From the NCBI GenBank assembly GCA_934047225.1, contig OW203985.1, positions 3,737,501 to 3,801,500 of the forward strand: a stretch of DNA of 64,000 nucleotides, written 5' to 3'. The notes beneath the pieces were generated by a model. It worked only from the letters and a program-made list of their open reading frames with translations. It made no database searches and was not told the origin of the DNA. Made by a program: the position numbers and the translations under genes. Numbering within the stretch: the stretch's first letter is position 1; each line of letters opens with the position of its first letter. Source of the stretch: Ypsolopha sequella (taxonomy: Eukaryota; Arthropoda; Insecta; Lepidoptera; Ypsolophidae). Below are positions 35,116 to 47,340 of this stretch, piece by piece.

Positions 35116-35815
35116 CCTTAGAGATTAGGGAATGAAGGCACTGCTGCTTTACTTAGTGTAACACTTTGTCCCAAAACGCCCCCACTAGCTACGGCCTTAA
35201 CCACAGGCAGATGTCAAGCTCCGAGAAGGCTGTCACATTTTCCGCCACAAGTTTATAACAATTCGAGGTAGTTTGTAGCAATTTGGTTTCCAACGTCACG
35301 GCTTCTGACTTCTGTGGAAGTTGTGAGGTGTTGCGAGTTCCGAACCAGTCTAACTTGTGTATCCCTTTTGTGACGGGATTAAACACCGTTTTCGAACTAG
35401 TTTTTGAACTTTATAATTTCATGGGGATTATGGAATGATGCATCGGAAAAGTTTTAGATCTGAGGAATCATTACAAATAAAATGTTGTACCGTTGTTGTA
35501 AAACAAAAAAATCTAAAAAAGTTTAGATTTAGCTCGATTGTTTGACTGGAGCCATTTACCAACTAAAGTTAACCGTATAATAGTTGGGCTAGTTCGCTAG
35601 CTAGAACGACAACTAAGCAAGATTGTCACAACGGAAGCATCTGGCGGACTTAAGGCTGCAGCTAGTTCCGGACACAAGTCGGTAGGTCAGCATTATTGTG
35701 CTAGTTTCTTCTGTGTGCCTACATTGGGAAGGAGTATATGGAGCTTGTAGGGTTATGTAATGTGTTTGGGAGTTTTCAGATTTAATTTAAAATATAATGG
35801 AGATTTTATTTACAG
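35116..35815. other. Unresolved stretch with a weak minus-strand ORF
   Basis: Codon-like composition on the minus strand at 35189-35386 (65 codons, no known motif). The base composition is less AT-rich than nearby DNA. Not enough for a gene call. Confidence 0.3.
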
Positions 35816-35890
35816 GTGAGCATACGACTGGTGCAAAGCGTCGATAAGAAGTGGGATGAAGTGTGCTCGAAAGTAAAAGACATTCAGTAA
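35816..35890 (+). CDS. Possible terminal coding exon (spectrin-repeat-like helix)
   Basis: A good acceptor ('gattttatttacag', ending 35815) precedes 24 open codons reading VSIRLVQSVDKKWDEVCSKV then KDIQ and a TAA (35888-35890). The heptad-like pattern with KKW resembles a spectrin-repeat helix, but 24 residues cannot prove a family. The junction 'acag|gtgagc' is also a perfect donor, so the reading could be the other way round, with an exon ending at 35815. Upstream exons were not identified. Confidence 0.3.
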   Translation: MSIRLVQSVDKKWDEVCSKVKDIQ

Positions 35891-36906
35891 CCTCCGCAAA
35901 ACCTATACGAAAGTGGTAACAGGCTAATGCCTGTAACTACTCTCCCGGTGCGGATTCGCATGATGTCAATGTGGTGGAATAGTTAGAGCAGTTCCTACGC
36001 AGATAACACTGCTATCGTTTTCACTGGTGACAGGTGGAATGCTGTCCATGAATCCACAGAGATGGGGCTTGCCAAAATTGTTGGATAAAACAATTTACCT
36101 AAACAAACTTTCTATTAATAAAACAAACTTACTTACTCTAAATAGGTCCAAAGCTAACTATTTATGCTTCAGTAAATACATCTAAATTTTTACATAAAAA
36201 TTCACACGTGTAGCCATTATAAAAGATTGTCCATGAAAATGTCAAGATTCTTTACCTTTGTACTAAAAGGACTATATGTTTCATCAAACGATATCTCTGG
36301 TAAAGTTTGCCAGTCCACTTTTGAGACAAAATACGGGCTTCCAATAATTATAACTTGCGTCTTTGTAGGATTTTATTTGAGTCCATATTGGGTGCTCCAA
36401 TCTAAGATACGAGATAGATCATCATTTGTTGAATCAATACTACTATTGTATAGTAATGAATAAACATAAGTACAGGCTAACAATGACGTCAACATTGGCT
36501 TTCCTTTGACCCGGTTAGATTTTGATTTGTAATCTGTGACGTACGTAAACAAATCTCTGTCTGCGGTCGTCGCGGTAGTTGCGGTGTCGACCAATTTCAT
36601 GTGTCGCTCCAATGCAATGTGCCATCGTGTCTATCTGTATTTGATATATGCATTTGAATTGCTATTGATGCGAATATTTTTAATTCTGATAACATTTAGA
36701 AGGCGCTTTTTGTGTATTGAAACTGTGTTCAAAGGTACGAGTAGATAAATACCGGTGTTTTTCTTTTACGTGTCCAAATAGATTCGGTTCGGTTTTAGTA
36801 TCAGTATTAGAGTTTTTTTAATACTTATAAAAATAAATATAGACACTGAAAAAAGGTAAGTACCCGCACATAAATGTTACAAAAAATATGACTTCTAGAT
36901 AAAATA
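35891..36906. other. Gene-less stretch
   Basis: Several overlapping open frames on both strands at 36227-36748, none with a domain. No repeat boundaries seen. Confidence 0.35.
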
Positions 36907-36911
36907 TGTAG

Positions 36912-37376
36912 TGTTCGCGCCACTTCTTGTGGCTCTCATACTGCGAGGTAGTTGTGAATTAATATTTGCAACTGTCATTTTCGCTGCATCTCCACCCGCT
37001 TAGTTTTGGACGCAAATCAATCAGTCGTCAATCAGAAGCCTTTCACGCCGGAGGTCTACGCTGATTGCCATTCGACTAGGTCCTACCTAGACCCTACCGC
37101 CCGCCATTTTGAGATCGCACCCGCTGTGCGCCTCATTTTCATCTATTACTATTACGAAGAAGATTAGCCGAGAAGAGCGCAACCAGGCACGAAGAGGAAG
37201 AAGAAAACCATCTTGGAGAACACCAGAGACTTGGTGGCTCAGGCGAAGCGTGGTTTGTGGTGCATGCAGCTCCTTCCCAAGGTCAGATCTTTCATCTTCG
37301 TAATTATTTCTCTTCACTTCCCGCTATTTTTAAAACCTATGGTGATACAAAGCACTGCCGTCATATCGCGTGCTCA
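36912..37376 (+). repeat. BEL/Pao 5' LTR
   Basis: 465 bp, 'tgttcgcgccacttcttgtg' to 'tcatatcgcgtgctca'. Line-by-line comparison with 43282-43746 shows no difference. A 'tcagt' initiator-like site occurs near 37020-37035. Small open frames inside occur identically in both LTRs and are not genes. Confidence 0.95.
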
Positions 37377-37382
37377 TTTTTT

Positions 37383-37400
37383 TGGCCATTCGAGCCGGAT
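37383..37400 (+). promoter_or_regulatory. Primer-binding site, probably tRNA-Tyr
   Basis: 'tggccattcgagccggat' lies a few bases after the 5' LTR. Its complement resembles the 3' end of insect tRNA-Tyr (TCCGGCTCGAA...CCA) with a one-base gap at the discriminator position. tRNA identity is from memory of the family and should be checked. Confidence 0.55.
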
Positions 37401-37863
37401 CTAGATCCATTTTAGGCCCTTTGATCTGCGATCTATAACCATTTTTTGGTATTTCCAACCGCTATCTTCATGTTCTTTGTCTAAAGAACACGTGAATTCC
37501 GCTCTAATTTTCACTCTGCCCGCAGTATTACCCCGCATTCCCGCTCTTATTTGCATTATCTATGCATTAAAACCCCGCATTCGTCAAAATATTAGTGATT
37601 CCATTTCCTATATACTGGAAATTATAAATTATCTACAGTGAAATACGCCATTCTGTTAATTTATCCGCTGCGATTATACCATTTGATCATTTCACAGAAA
37701 ATATTATCTGCCTACCTGCTAATTCTTAATATTATCGAGAGGTACTCGTACACAGGTTCGTCCGCCGCCCGTGTTATCTCTAACTCATTAGCATTATTCT
37801 ATGTTGTAGTCAGTATAAAACTTTCAATAGTTCTGGTACTTGCCTAACTTTGTACTATATAAC

Positions 37864-40800
37864 ATGCCAAATTCCGCAGAAGCTGCAAAATTAAAGATGT
37901 CGTATAGTTTAAAGAAGCTTAAAAATAAAAGGCAAGAATTGTTTAATCGCCTTCAGAGAGTTTATGACTTTTCTAAAACCGCTTTAGAGGATGTTTCTTC
38001 GGCAGAATTGTTTATGGCCAATGTCGAAACTTTGGATACTGTACGCTCAGAAATTCATGTAATCATAGATGAAATTAATGACACAGAGGTATTGATAAAT
38101 CCTAATTTTGAACCAAATTATCAAAGTTGGTCAGCTTTTGAGGATCTTTACTCCCATTGCAAATACATCAACCGGAAGTTATCACATTCTTCGAAATCGG
38201 CTGACTCTAAAGTTAAAGCTCCACTTGACATGGAATGTCCCAAAAAACCTACTATCAAGCTTCCAAAACTGGAACTCGTTGGTTTTTCTGGTGAAGCTAC
38301 TATGTGGCCAACATTCTATGAAACATTTAAAACCACGATTCACGATAATCCGGACTTGACCGACAACGAACGAGTACAATACCTGATGGGTAAACTTTCT
38401 GGCCGGGCACTTTCGATTTGTTCTGGAATCACACCGAACGCAACTAACTACGACATAATCTGGAAAACACTCGTTTCTACTTTTCAAGACTCGCGTAGTT
38501 TAGCCACTACTTATTTGGATCAAATGTTTGAATTTCGCCCTTTAACTACCGCTAGTTCAAAAAACTTGGACTTGTTTTTAGACAAGTTCTGTTCCGCTGT
38601 TTCGTGTTTAAAATCACTGAATATTAAAGATCTTTCGGATTTTATCCTTATGTATTTGGCCCTTAAAAAACTTGATGTTGAAACCGCTCGTTCATTTGAA
38701 ATGTTTAAACGTGGTTCCGATTTACCCCATTATGATGAATTAATATCATTTTTACGGGAACAAACTAAGATACTGAACCGCACTGCACCCGCAATTACCG
38801 CTCCCGCTCCGAACCGCTCCGTTAATAATAATAACAACAAAACCGGGTACAGTACCAAGTCAACCCATGCTTTTGTCTCCGCTTCGACCAATAATAATTG
38901 TTGTCCGCTATGTAAACAATTAAAACACTATAATTTATATAAGTGTCCCGAATTTGTGAAACTAGATATCGAGAAAAGATTTCAGTTCATCAAATCTAAT
39001 AACGGTTGCACCAATTGTTTAAGTATTACGCATAACAATTCCGCTTGTAAATCGTCTTATAATTGCCGCCATTGTAATTGTAAACACCATTCGATGTTGT
39101 GCCGCAAACAAAATGTGATGAATACTCACACCGCGCTTGGTCAAAATATTACCGTGTCTCCACGCACACATACGCAATCTTCGAGGTTGGTGGATCCTGC
39201 CGTATCGGCGACTAACACAGAACATATGACTAATGATTCTCAATCCGTACCAACTGCGAGTAATAATATTTCTTTATGTAACTTACAGCCTAACTCGCAG
39301 CGTAATGAAACATGCCTTTTAGGTACAATTCAAGTGATCGTGAAAGATTCTAACGGTATGTCAGTCCGTCTACGTGCGCTCTGCGACCCTGCGTCACAAT
39401 CCAGTTTTTCGACGGTTTCCTGTTGTGAGAAGCTTAACTTAAAATATGAGAAAATTCCCCGCGCTTTTGTTAAGGGCATCGGCTCTTCATCAAACCCAAT
39501 TAAGGGTGCGACAAACCTTAAATTGTTTTCACGATTTGATGATTCGGTTTCAATTTCGCTTGACACTTATGTAATCGACCGTATTACCGACAACTTACCA
39601 TCGGTGCAGGTCGATTTGTCTACGCTTTCATATTTAAAAGGTATCACACTTGCTGATGAAACCTTTTACTTACCGGGCGAGATTGATATTCTTATCGGTG
39701 CATCTTTATTCGCGGATATCTTGTTATCAGGCCGCGTCTCTGGTCCCCCGGGTACGCCGACGGGATTTCAGACCATCTTCGGTTTTACGCTAATTGGTAA
39801 TACGCCTGTTTACCAAAATACCGCATGTTCAATTTCGTTATGCTCTTATATGGAGATTGAACCGCCAATAGATTTTATTTTACAAAAATTTTGGCAATTA
39901 GAAGAGGTGCATTGTGAACCTGCTTCTAGTCCCGCAAATGATGAATGTGAAAAATTATTTATTAACAATGTGTCACGTGACCCCGCTGGTCGCTATTCGG
40001 TTTCTTTACCGTTCGCACGGAATCCTAACATACTAGGAAACTCGTACCATCACGCAAAAAAGTGTTTTATGTCTCTTGAGCGTAGGTTTGTTTCTAACGC
40101 AGATTTACGTTCCGAGTATAACAATATAATAAATGAATACCTAACTAAAGGTTACATATCCCCGCTTCATAATGATGACCAATTATCTCTTGGTTATTAT
40201 ATTCCGCATCATCCCGTAGTGCGTGTTGATAAATCAACGACAAAGGTGCGTATTTGTATGAATGCCAGTACTAAGACTGACTCCGCTGATGGTACTCGTG
40301 TCTCATTAAATGACACGCTGCACACAGGTGCTAATTTGCAAAACGATTTGTTTTTAATTTTACTTGACTTCCGCTTGTATGAAATCGCTTTTACCTCGGA
40401 TATCAAACAAATGTTCTTACAAGTTTTGGTTAACGCCGATGATCGCAAATTTCAAAAGTTTTTATACCGCTTTGACACGTGTTCACCGCTTATCGCTTAT
40501 CAGTTCAATCGCGTCTGCTTTGGACTACGTAGTAGCCCTTTCCTTGCGATGAGAGTAGTCAGGAAACTCTGTGAGGATGGGAGTTCAGCGTACCCGCTCG
40601 CCGCTACTGTAGCCGCACGAAACTGTTACATGGACGACATCTGCTATAGCACGCCCACCGTGCAGGGCTCCTTACAGCTCAGAGATGAGCTGGTAGGATT
40701 GCTTAAGGCCGGTGGCTTTGAGCTCGTCAAGTGGTCTAGTAACTGTCAACAGTTACTTGATACACTGCCTGATACTCACCGCTTAAATTCTAGTAAGAAT

Positions 40801-40923
40801 TTTGAAGAACAAACTCAAACTCTTAAAGTTCTTGGCTTACAGTGGTCGCCTGATTCTGACGAGTTCTCTTTTACTGTATCGCTAGATAGTCGCCCATGTA
40901 CTAACGCAATGTTTTGTCCGTGA
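37864..40923 (+). pseudogene. BEL/Pao gag-pol, N-terminal part (gag, protease, RT)
   Basis: 1019 codons from the first ATG at 37864; upstream codons in frame exist but lack ATG. Residues about 1-130 form a basic helical start; about 140-300 are the gag-like DUF1759 region ('FSGEATMWPTF', 'YLMGKLSGRA'); about 345-415 hold Cys/His knuckles ('CCPLCKQLKHYNLYKC', 'CKHHSMLC'). The aspartic-protease region (DUF1758) starts near 500 with 'LCDPASQSSF'. Reverse transcriptase covers about 790-940 with 'TSDIKQMFLQV' and the catalytic 'YMDD' at 922-925. The frame runs into TGA at 40921-40923 in the linker to RNase H, where related proteins continue without a break. It would make the Gag and the enzymes that copy the element's RNA. 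As it stands it is truncated and so listed as broken. Confidence 0.9.
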
Positions 40924-43181
40924 TAGCACGTCAGTACGACGTCCTCGGCTTTACCGCTCCTGTGATCTTGTACGCAAAATTACTCTTGCAGAAAATCTGT
41001 ATTTTAAAATTAGACTGGGATGAAACACTACCCTCTGATATTGCGCAGATTTGGCAAAACTATTTGAAGGAGCTACCTGTTTTGCGGGATTTACGTATTA
41101 AACGCCACTTAGACGTGTTCCAAAATTCGAAAATTTCGATAATATCATTTGCAGACGCAAGTGAACGTGGATACGGATGTGTCGTATATATTAGGGTACA
41201 AGATGACTCAGACACTTGCACTAGCATTCGGCTGGTATGCGCAAAGTCAAAAGTCTGTCCACTCAAGACCGTCAGTGTCGCCCGCCTTGAGCTTTGTGCC
41301 TCGTTACTCATGTCGAAATTAACTCGTCGTGTAGTTGACGCTTATAAAATACGTCACAATATTGAACGTATTTACTGTTTTACCGATTCTATGGTAACTT
41401 TACACTGGATACATTCCTCACCGCACAGGTTTAAAACCTTTGTCGCGACGCGTATAACAAAAATAATATCCGCTATTCCCGCTGAATGTTTTTACCATAC
41501 AGCTGGTTCTCAAAACCCGAGCGACTGTCTTTCCCGTGGTCTCACTCCCATGCAGTTGATGAGTCACCCGCTCTGGTTCACTGGACCTGCTTGGCTTTAT
41601 CTGGACGCTAAAGAGTGGCCAATCAAAACAATAGAATCAGCTTCTATTGAAGAAAACTTGCCGGAATCAAAAACAATTTCTCTTCCCGCTTTTAGTAATG
41701 AAGAACCGCATCCTCTTCTTTCTCTTTCGGAAAGAATTTCGTCATGGCTTGTGCTTTTACACACAATCATTTACATATACCGATTTTTACGTATTTTACC
41801 GCGCTCTAATATTTTTACCGCTACCGATATGGATTTCGCTGAAGTTGCATTGATTAAAGCTCTTCAAGCATTTTATTTTCTTGATGAAATAAAAAGATTA
41901 AAGTCAAATAAACTTTGTTCTCCCGCTTTAAATCGACTATCGCCATTTTTAGATAAAAATGGATTGTTACGCGTTGGTGGTCGACTTCGCAACACAGACA
42001 TGACGTTCGATCAACAACACCCTGTGTTGTTACCTCGTAAAAATCATATTGTCGAATTGATTATCATTCATTATCATCGCAAAACTTGTCACACTGGACC
42101 AGTGGCTTTAATGTCAATAATCCGCCAAAAATTTTGGATACTTTCCTGTCGAAATATTGTTCGTCGCGTAATACATAGCTGCAATTATTGTTTTAAGGCG
42201 AAGCCGAGACAAACCTTCCCTTTCATGGCAGATTTACCATCATGCCGCGTTAATGAGGCTAAAGCTTTTGTCCACTGCGCTGTGGATTATTGTGGTCCTA
42301 TCAGTATCACTCCGTATCGAAAACGTGGAGTCCGTCCCGTCAAATGTTACCTCTGCATATTTGTATGCCTGGTGACTCGTGCAGTTCACGTTGAATTGGC
42401 AACTGATCTTAGCACGAACACTTTTCTTTCCGCGTTCAAACGTTTTTTATCTAGACGTGGAGCAGTGTCTTTCGTATATTCTGATAATGCTACGAACTTT
42501 GTAGGCGCTAGAAATGCCATCTCAGAAATTTACAATTTGACAAATTCCGAAGAATTTAAAACGTCTTTCGCGAATGAACTTGCCGATCATAGAATACAAT
42601 GGAAATTTAATATTCCACGTAGCCCACATTTTGGGGGACATTATGAGATATATGTCAAAGGATTTAAGACGCATTTGCATAGAGTAGTAGGTACTCAACT
42701 GTTGACCTACGAAGAATTATTAACTGTAGTTACGCAAATAGAATGTGTCATAAATTCTCGTCCGCTTACGCTGCTGAGTGAAGATCCATCTGAACTTAGC
42801 GCGTTAACTCCTGCACATTTTCTGATGTCAACTCCTTTAAAAGAATTACCCGCTTGCAAGGTGGCTGATGAGCCAGTTAATTTATTACGTCGCTACGCGT
42901 TGCTTGATCAAATGGTAGAATCGTTCGCGAGGCGATGGAAGAATGATTATCTCCATCTTCTCCAGTCTAGAGGAAAATGGAATACACCTACCAACCCAAT
43001 CAAAATTGGATCTGTTGTCGTTGTAGTTACCGACAATACTCCACCGCTTCAATGGCCGCTCGGTGTCATTGTAGCTGTATACCCTGGCAAAGATAATGTC
43101 ATTAGGGTAGCTTCTGTCAAAACGACGACAGGTGTTTACAAACGACCTGTCGTGCGTCTTTGCCCTCTCCCATCTCAATAA
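40905..43181 (+). pseudogene. BEL/Pao pol, C-terminal part (RNase H, integrase)
   Basis: Continues the same polyprotein in another frame; in this frame a TAA at 40902-40904 blocks entry from upstream. It opens with the linker motif 'VIARQYDVLGFTAPV', then RNase H ('SFADASERGYG', 'RLELCASLL', 'CFTDSMVTLHW', 'NPSDCLSRG'). Next come the integrase zinc finger (His-His-Cys-Cys, 'HYHRKTCHTG' to 'CNYC', about 42070-42200) and the integrase core: Asp at 42285, Asp at 42483, Glu at 42645. Its C-terminal 'RLCPLP' is typical of the family. The switch is best explained by loss of one base around 40902-40904: there is no heptamer slippery site, and programmed shifts are not expected between RT and RNase H. 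Confidence 0.9.
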
Positions 43182-43281
43182 CTCCTTTCTTTGCCCCCGC
43201 TTCAAAATTTCGTTATTCTCTGTCTTATTTTTACTTTTCTATTCTTATTTTAAAACCAATGGTTTTAACGCCGGGGGCAAA

Positions 43282-43746
43282 TGTTCGCGCCACTTCTTGT
43301 GGCTCTCATACTGCGAGGTAGTTGTGAATTAATATTTGCAACTGTCATTTTCGCTGCATCTCCACCCGCTTAGTTTTGGACGCAAATCAATCAGTCGTCA
43401 ATCAGAAGCCTTTCACGCCGGAGGTCTACGCTGATTGCCATTCGACTAGGTCCTACCTAGACCCTACCGCCCGCCATTTTGAGATCGCACCCGCTGTGCG
43501 CCTCATTTTCATCTATTACTATTACGAAGAAGATTAGCCGAGAAGAGCGCAACCAGGCACGAAGAGGAAGAAGAAAACCATCTTGGAGAACACCAGAGAC
43601 TTGGTGGCTCAGGCGAAGCGTGGTTTGTGGTGCATGCAGCTCCTTCCCAAGGTCAGATCTTTCATCTTCGTAATTATTTCTCTTCACTTCCCGCTATTTT
43701 TAAAACCTATGGTGATACAAAGCACTGCCGTCATATCGCGTGCTCA
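43282..43746 (+). repeat. BEL/Pao 3' LTR
   Basis: Identical in length and, by eye, in sequence to the 5' LTR. Followed directly by TGTAG, the target duplication. Confidence 0.95.
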
Positions 43747-43751
43747 TGTAG

Positions 43752-44546
43752 CTTATAATAAAACAAAAATATCCAAGAAAAAATTACCCTATGGTTAAAA
43801 AGAATATACTCGTATGATGAATAATACAGCACTTGTACTTGTTTCACAGTAAATTTGCTTATTTTACCCAACCAGTTTCGTTTTTACACCATTATCAAGG
43901 GTTTAAAGATTAAATTTATGTTATTTGACGTGCAATAAATGAGTCTTAGCAATGATGTATGTTATATGTTTTAGAGCGTTTATATAAATATTATAAGACT
44001 GCATTACAAACTAGAAAAGATCAATTCGAAACAAATTTTAAGTAAACAAATATTGTGATAAAGTTTCTCGGCCCTGTGACCTCTTTCCTGTGATAAGGGC
44101 GCTACCGAGGCGTTGAATTTTGCCATCGTACCTGAACACAACCATCTCTAAATCTTTGCCTGTACACCGAATTTTTATAACAACTTGATGGAAACTAAAG
44201 TTACTAAATGCCGCACTATTTAGATCAAAACCTTGGGAGATCGACATGACCGGAGAGCGAAAGGGTGTTTTCAGAGTTTATCATCTTGTATCTATTGTAC
44301 ATTCTATCGTACATTTGTCCTAAAATGTGGTGGTCCCGGCTGTTATCAATATTAAATACGAACACATTGAAACTTACTTTAAAATAATTGGAAATAGTGT
44401 AAAGCGCTACAAAAAAATAATATTACTTTCCACTACAAAATTTATGTTTCACACTATAACGTTTTCTGAGTTGTCATGAAAAAATAACCGGGAAGGTTAT
44501 GTATGGCGGTCGCTCTACTACGTTCCGTGACTCGCAATAACTAACC
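43752..44546. other. Gene-less stretch
   Basis: The original insertion flank. 'aaccagtttcgtttttacac' near 43870 is a LINE/Penelope-type tail motif. No coding region is supported. Confidence 0.35.
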
Positions 44547-44554
44547 TTCTAACC

Positions 44555-45092
44555 CAGGGTTCTCCAAAGTTTTTAGCCTACGGGCCACACTGATTCTTAC
44601 ACTAAGTCCCCAGGGCCAAGATCTAGATAGTTATCTATATAAAATATATATAATATATATCATTAGAAAATACCAACTGTAGTTTTGACGCGCAAATTTT
44701 TGTATTGGGACTAGCCGGTCAGATATCTTTTGTGCAGGGCGCAGGAGTGTACAGTACTCCCAAAGTAATAATGCGCATACAAATCTTCGCCACTGTTCGG
44801 CAAAGTTCGTATTTCCTTACACTTTCTATACAATCAATAAGGTCACGTGGTACGTCCGGTCACTCAGCTATAGATTTGTATGCGCATCATTACTTTGTAA
44901 GTACTGTACTCTGCTCCGTTCGCAATTTCGAAAACCATATTTATAAATAATATTTCTATTATTATCGGTTGCGAAATTTGATATATCATAAATATCATTA
45001 CGTTATTATAATAAGTTTTTGATTTGATTGATTGAAGTTTGTCTTGGCCCTTGGCTTGGTCTTGGCCCGCGGGCGTAGTTTGGAGACTGCTG
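44555..45092. mobile_element. hAT non-autonomous element, 538 bp, 8-bp target duplication
   Basis: Starts 'cagggttctccaaagttttt' and ends 'gtagtttggagactgctg'. The ends pair through 'cgggcc' and 'ctccaaa'. TTCTAACC flanks both sides (44547-44554 and 45093-45100). Inside, 44752-44785 and 44873-44928 form a second inverted pair ('atgcgcatacaaatct' and its inverse). No transposase; an 81-codon frame inside is spurious. Confidence 0.85.
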
Positions 45093-45100
45093 TTCTAACC

Positions 45101-46638
45101 GAACCTACCGTCTCTCTTCTACGCTGGTTTTCTATAAAATACTGAAAGTATTAATTTTATATTGCGAAGTATTAATTTTAAAGCAAAGCCTCTTAAGAAT
45201 CCGGTGCAGAACGACGCCACTCCGATGCGAAGCGAGACGTATCGCGACAATAAAGCGCTTATTTGGCTGGCTGATCTAAACAAGCGCCTCGCGCTTTGCC
45301 CCACGCCGCGTTCGAGCTGTGCTGAGCGAGTCTCGCCCTTTGCGTTGGAAATGATAATTATTTACGAATACCTTAATTGTGCCTCGATTACTTGTTGCTT
45401 TTTATACTGTTTTAATTAATTAGAATATTGATGATACTTGCAAGTGGTGTATGTGCTTACTTTGCTTGTTAAATGTTCATAAATCACTTAACGAAGCCTT
45501 GTAAAAGTACTCGATTTTAGGGCTAAAACCCATTATTTTAAATATTTTTGTGGTCTTTAACGCGATGTTTGTGAAAAAGTCAGGGACATACACCACTTCA
45601 TATTGACCATCTAAATGAAAGGCTAAAATGTATTTGATTGAATTGTTCCACTTTCACAAGTTATTATGGTTTTTAGATATGTATGAAGTACGATTCGGAG
45701 CGGGTTCTTAAGGCGTTATATGCTGGGAAAGTGCTGCCACTAAAGAAAAAAAAAAAATCTTAGTTACTAGAATAACTATTGAAAATCTGCTCAATTAAAT
45801 GCCTAGAAATAGCAAACTATTTTTACATAGAAAAGTTGTCCGAAATAACGTCTTTTTGTAGATAGAATTTTAACTTGTGCCATTTAAAAGTGGCCGTTTT
45901 TAAATGCTTTTATTTGAAAATATATTAAAACTAAATGTCAAAATGAAAACACCCAAATATTTTCCCAAACGGGTGTTTTCACGGAAACTTTTCGGGAATT
46001 TTCCCGCAATCGGGAATATTCCCGGGTGGAAACCCATCCCTACCCGAAACAGACACACACTGACCGATATCTGCGGGCTAACTAACACCATCACTGAGCA
46101 CTGAGTTTGTGCGATCCACAATATCTGTGGACGCTGCCCGCAATGTACTTGAGGTCAATTAAGGACAATTGAGGACAATTGAAAGCAGTGCAACCGGGTA
46201 GCGAACAACTCCACCCATCAGCACCTACAAGTGGTTGAAAGATAACCGGCTTATTTTCCATTTAAGAAAGTTGGCGGAAAAAATAGGACACCCTGCTCCG
46301 CCGGAAATATAGCATAAAAACAATTCCGACCACCTAGTTGACTAAGGCAGTTATACGTTCGCCGAAGGATTATATTATTATTTTAAACCTTCCCTTTAAT
46401 AAAATTAAATTCATTAAACCATCCCTCCGAATAAAAAAATTATAATATTAAAATCGGTAAAGCCAGAAGCGAGAAAATTGCCCATATACAAATACATACA
46501 GGTTGAGTTGAGAACCTCCTTTTTTATTGAAGTCGGTTAGAAATGATATAAATACACAAACCTAAATCGCATTAAACCATTTTTCCAAGTAAAATAATAA
46601 ATTAACTTACAAAAACATACGACGGGTGCTCGCACCGC
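45101..46638. other. Gene-less stretch
   Basis: Contains a short GC-richer block (45180-45345) and a quasi-palindromic 'gggaattttcccgcaatcgg' block at 45992-46028. Frames here mirror each other on both strands, as expected of inverted sequence, not genes. Confidence 0.35.
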
Positions 46639-46642
46639 TATA

Positions 46643-46907
46643 CAAGGTGTAACAGAAAGGTGTAACCATATTTGAAGAGCTTATTCAGTCAATGGTTTGG
46701 AACAACTTTTACTATGGAACAAATCCTGTAAATCAATAAAAAAAAAATTACTCGCTTCATAGGAAAATTCAATGCCGCTCGGCCGAAGTGTGTGGAAGGG
46801 CAGATTTTTTTTTTGAGGTTTCTGGGTTGACCCCATAGTAAAAGTTGTTCTATTCCATTGACTGAATAAGCTCTTCAAATATGGTTACACCTTTCTGTTA
46901 CACGTTG
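46643..46907. mobile_element. TA-flanked MITE, 265 bp, ~55-bp arms
   Basis: Left 'caaggtgtaacagaaaggtg' and its inverse on the right differ at one position; the arms continue through 'gcttattcagtcaatgg'. TA lies outside both ends (46641-46642, 46908-46909). Tc1/mariner-like by its target site. Confidence 0.8.
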
Positions 46908-47340
46908 TATAGTAATCGTATTACTACTGGCGCTTGCGGATGAAACGATGCGATGTTCTTACCAGTGCATACTATTCTTACTTAGAAACACGGTTGGATG
47001 TTATTTATTCGCAGAATCGCGCTGTATTTATTTACTATTATGTATTAATATTGTATGTATTTGTTTTTGTGCAATATTTAGGAAATCTTTGTGTTATTTT
47101 TGTAGTTTTATGATCTTTAGGTATTTTTAATTCGAAATAACCCGATTTTGTGTCAAATGTGTCTTGGAGTCATTGACCTTTGTAAGCAGTTTGAAAACTA
47201 GATGTTTATATCACAACATAAAAGTTGTAGCATTAGACAGTTATTTGTATGCAGATTCATAAAATATATAAATTTTTCGCCTTTCTGTCATTTCGCGCCA
47301 TTTAGCAGCTGCTAGCAGAAGTGGCACTTGACCTGGATAT

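Larger units (their letters stand above)
36907..43751 (+). mobile_element. BEL/Pao LTR retrotransposon, nearly intact
   Basis: Complete structure: target duplication TGTAG (36907-36911 and 43747-43751), two 465-bp LTRs beginning TG and ending CA, a primer-binding site, gag-pol coding, and a polypurine tract ('cgggggcaaa', 43272-43281) directly before the 3' LTR. Domain order gag, protease, reverse transcriptase, RNase H, integrase and the 5-bp duplication fit BEL/Pao. No envelope-type gene follows integrase. The element is on the plus strand. LTRs look identical by eye, which implies a recent insertion. Confidence 0.95.

Noticed and set aside
37087..37317. Open frames inside the LTRs (same in both)
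   Set aside because: They are duplicated only because the LTRs are; no domain, and overlapping frames on both strands.
36912..43746. Endogenous retrovirus with envelope gene
   Set aside because: No open frame between integrase and the 3' LTR; structure is that of an envelope-less BEL/Pao element.
45900..46121. Mirror-image open frames on both strands
   Set aside because: Produced by a quasi-palindromic 'gggaattttccc' block, not coding.
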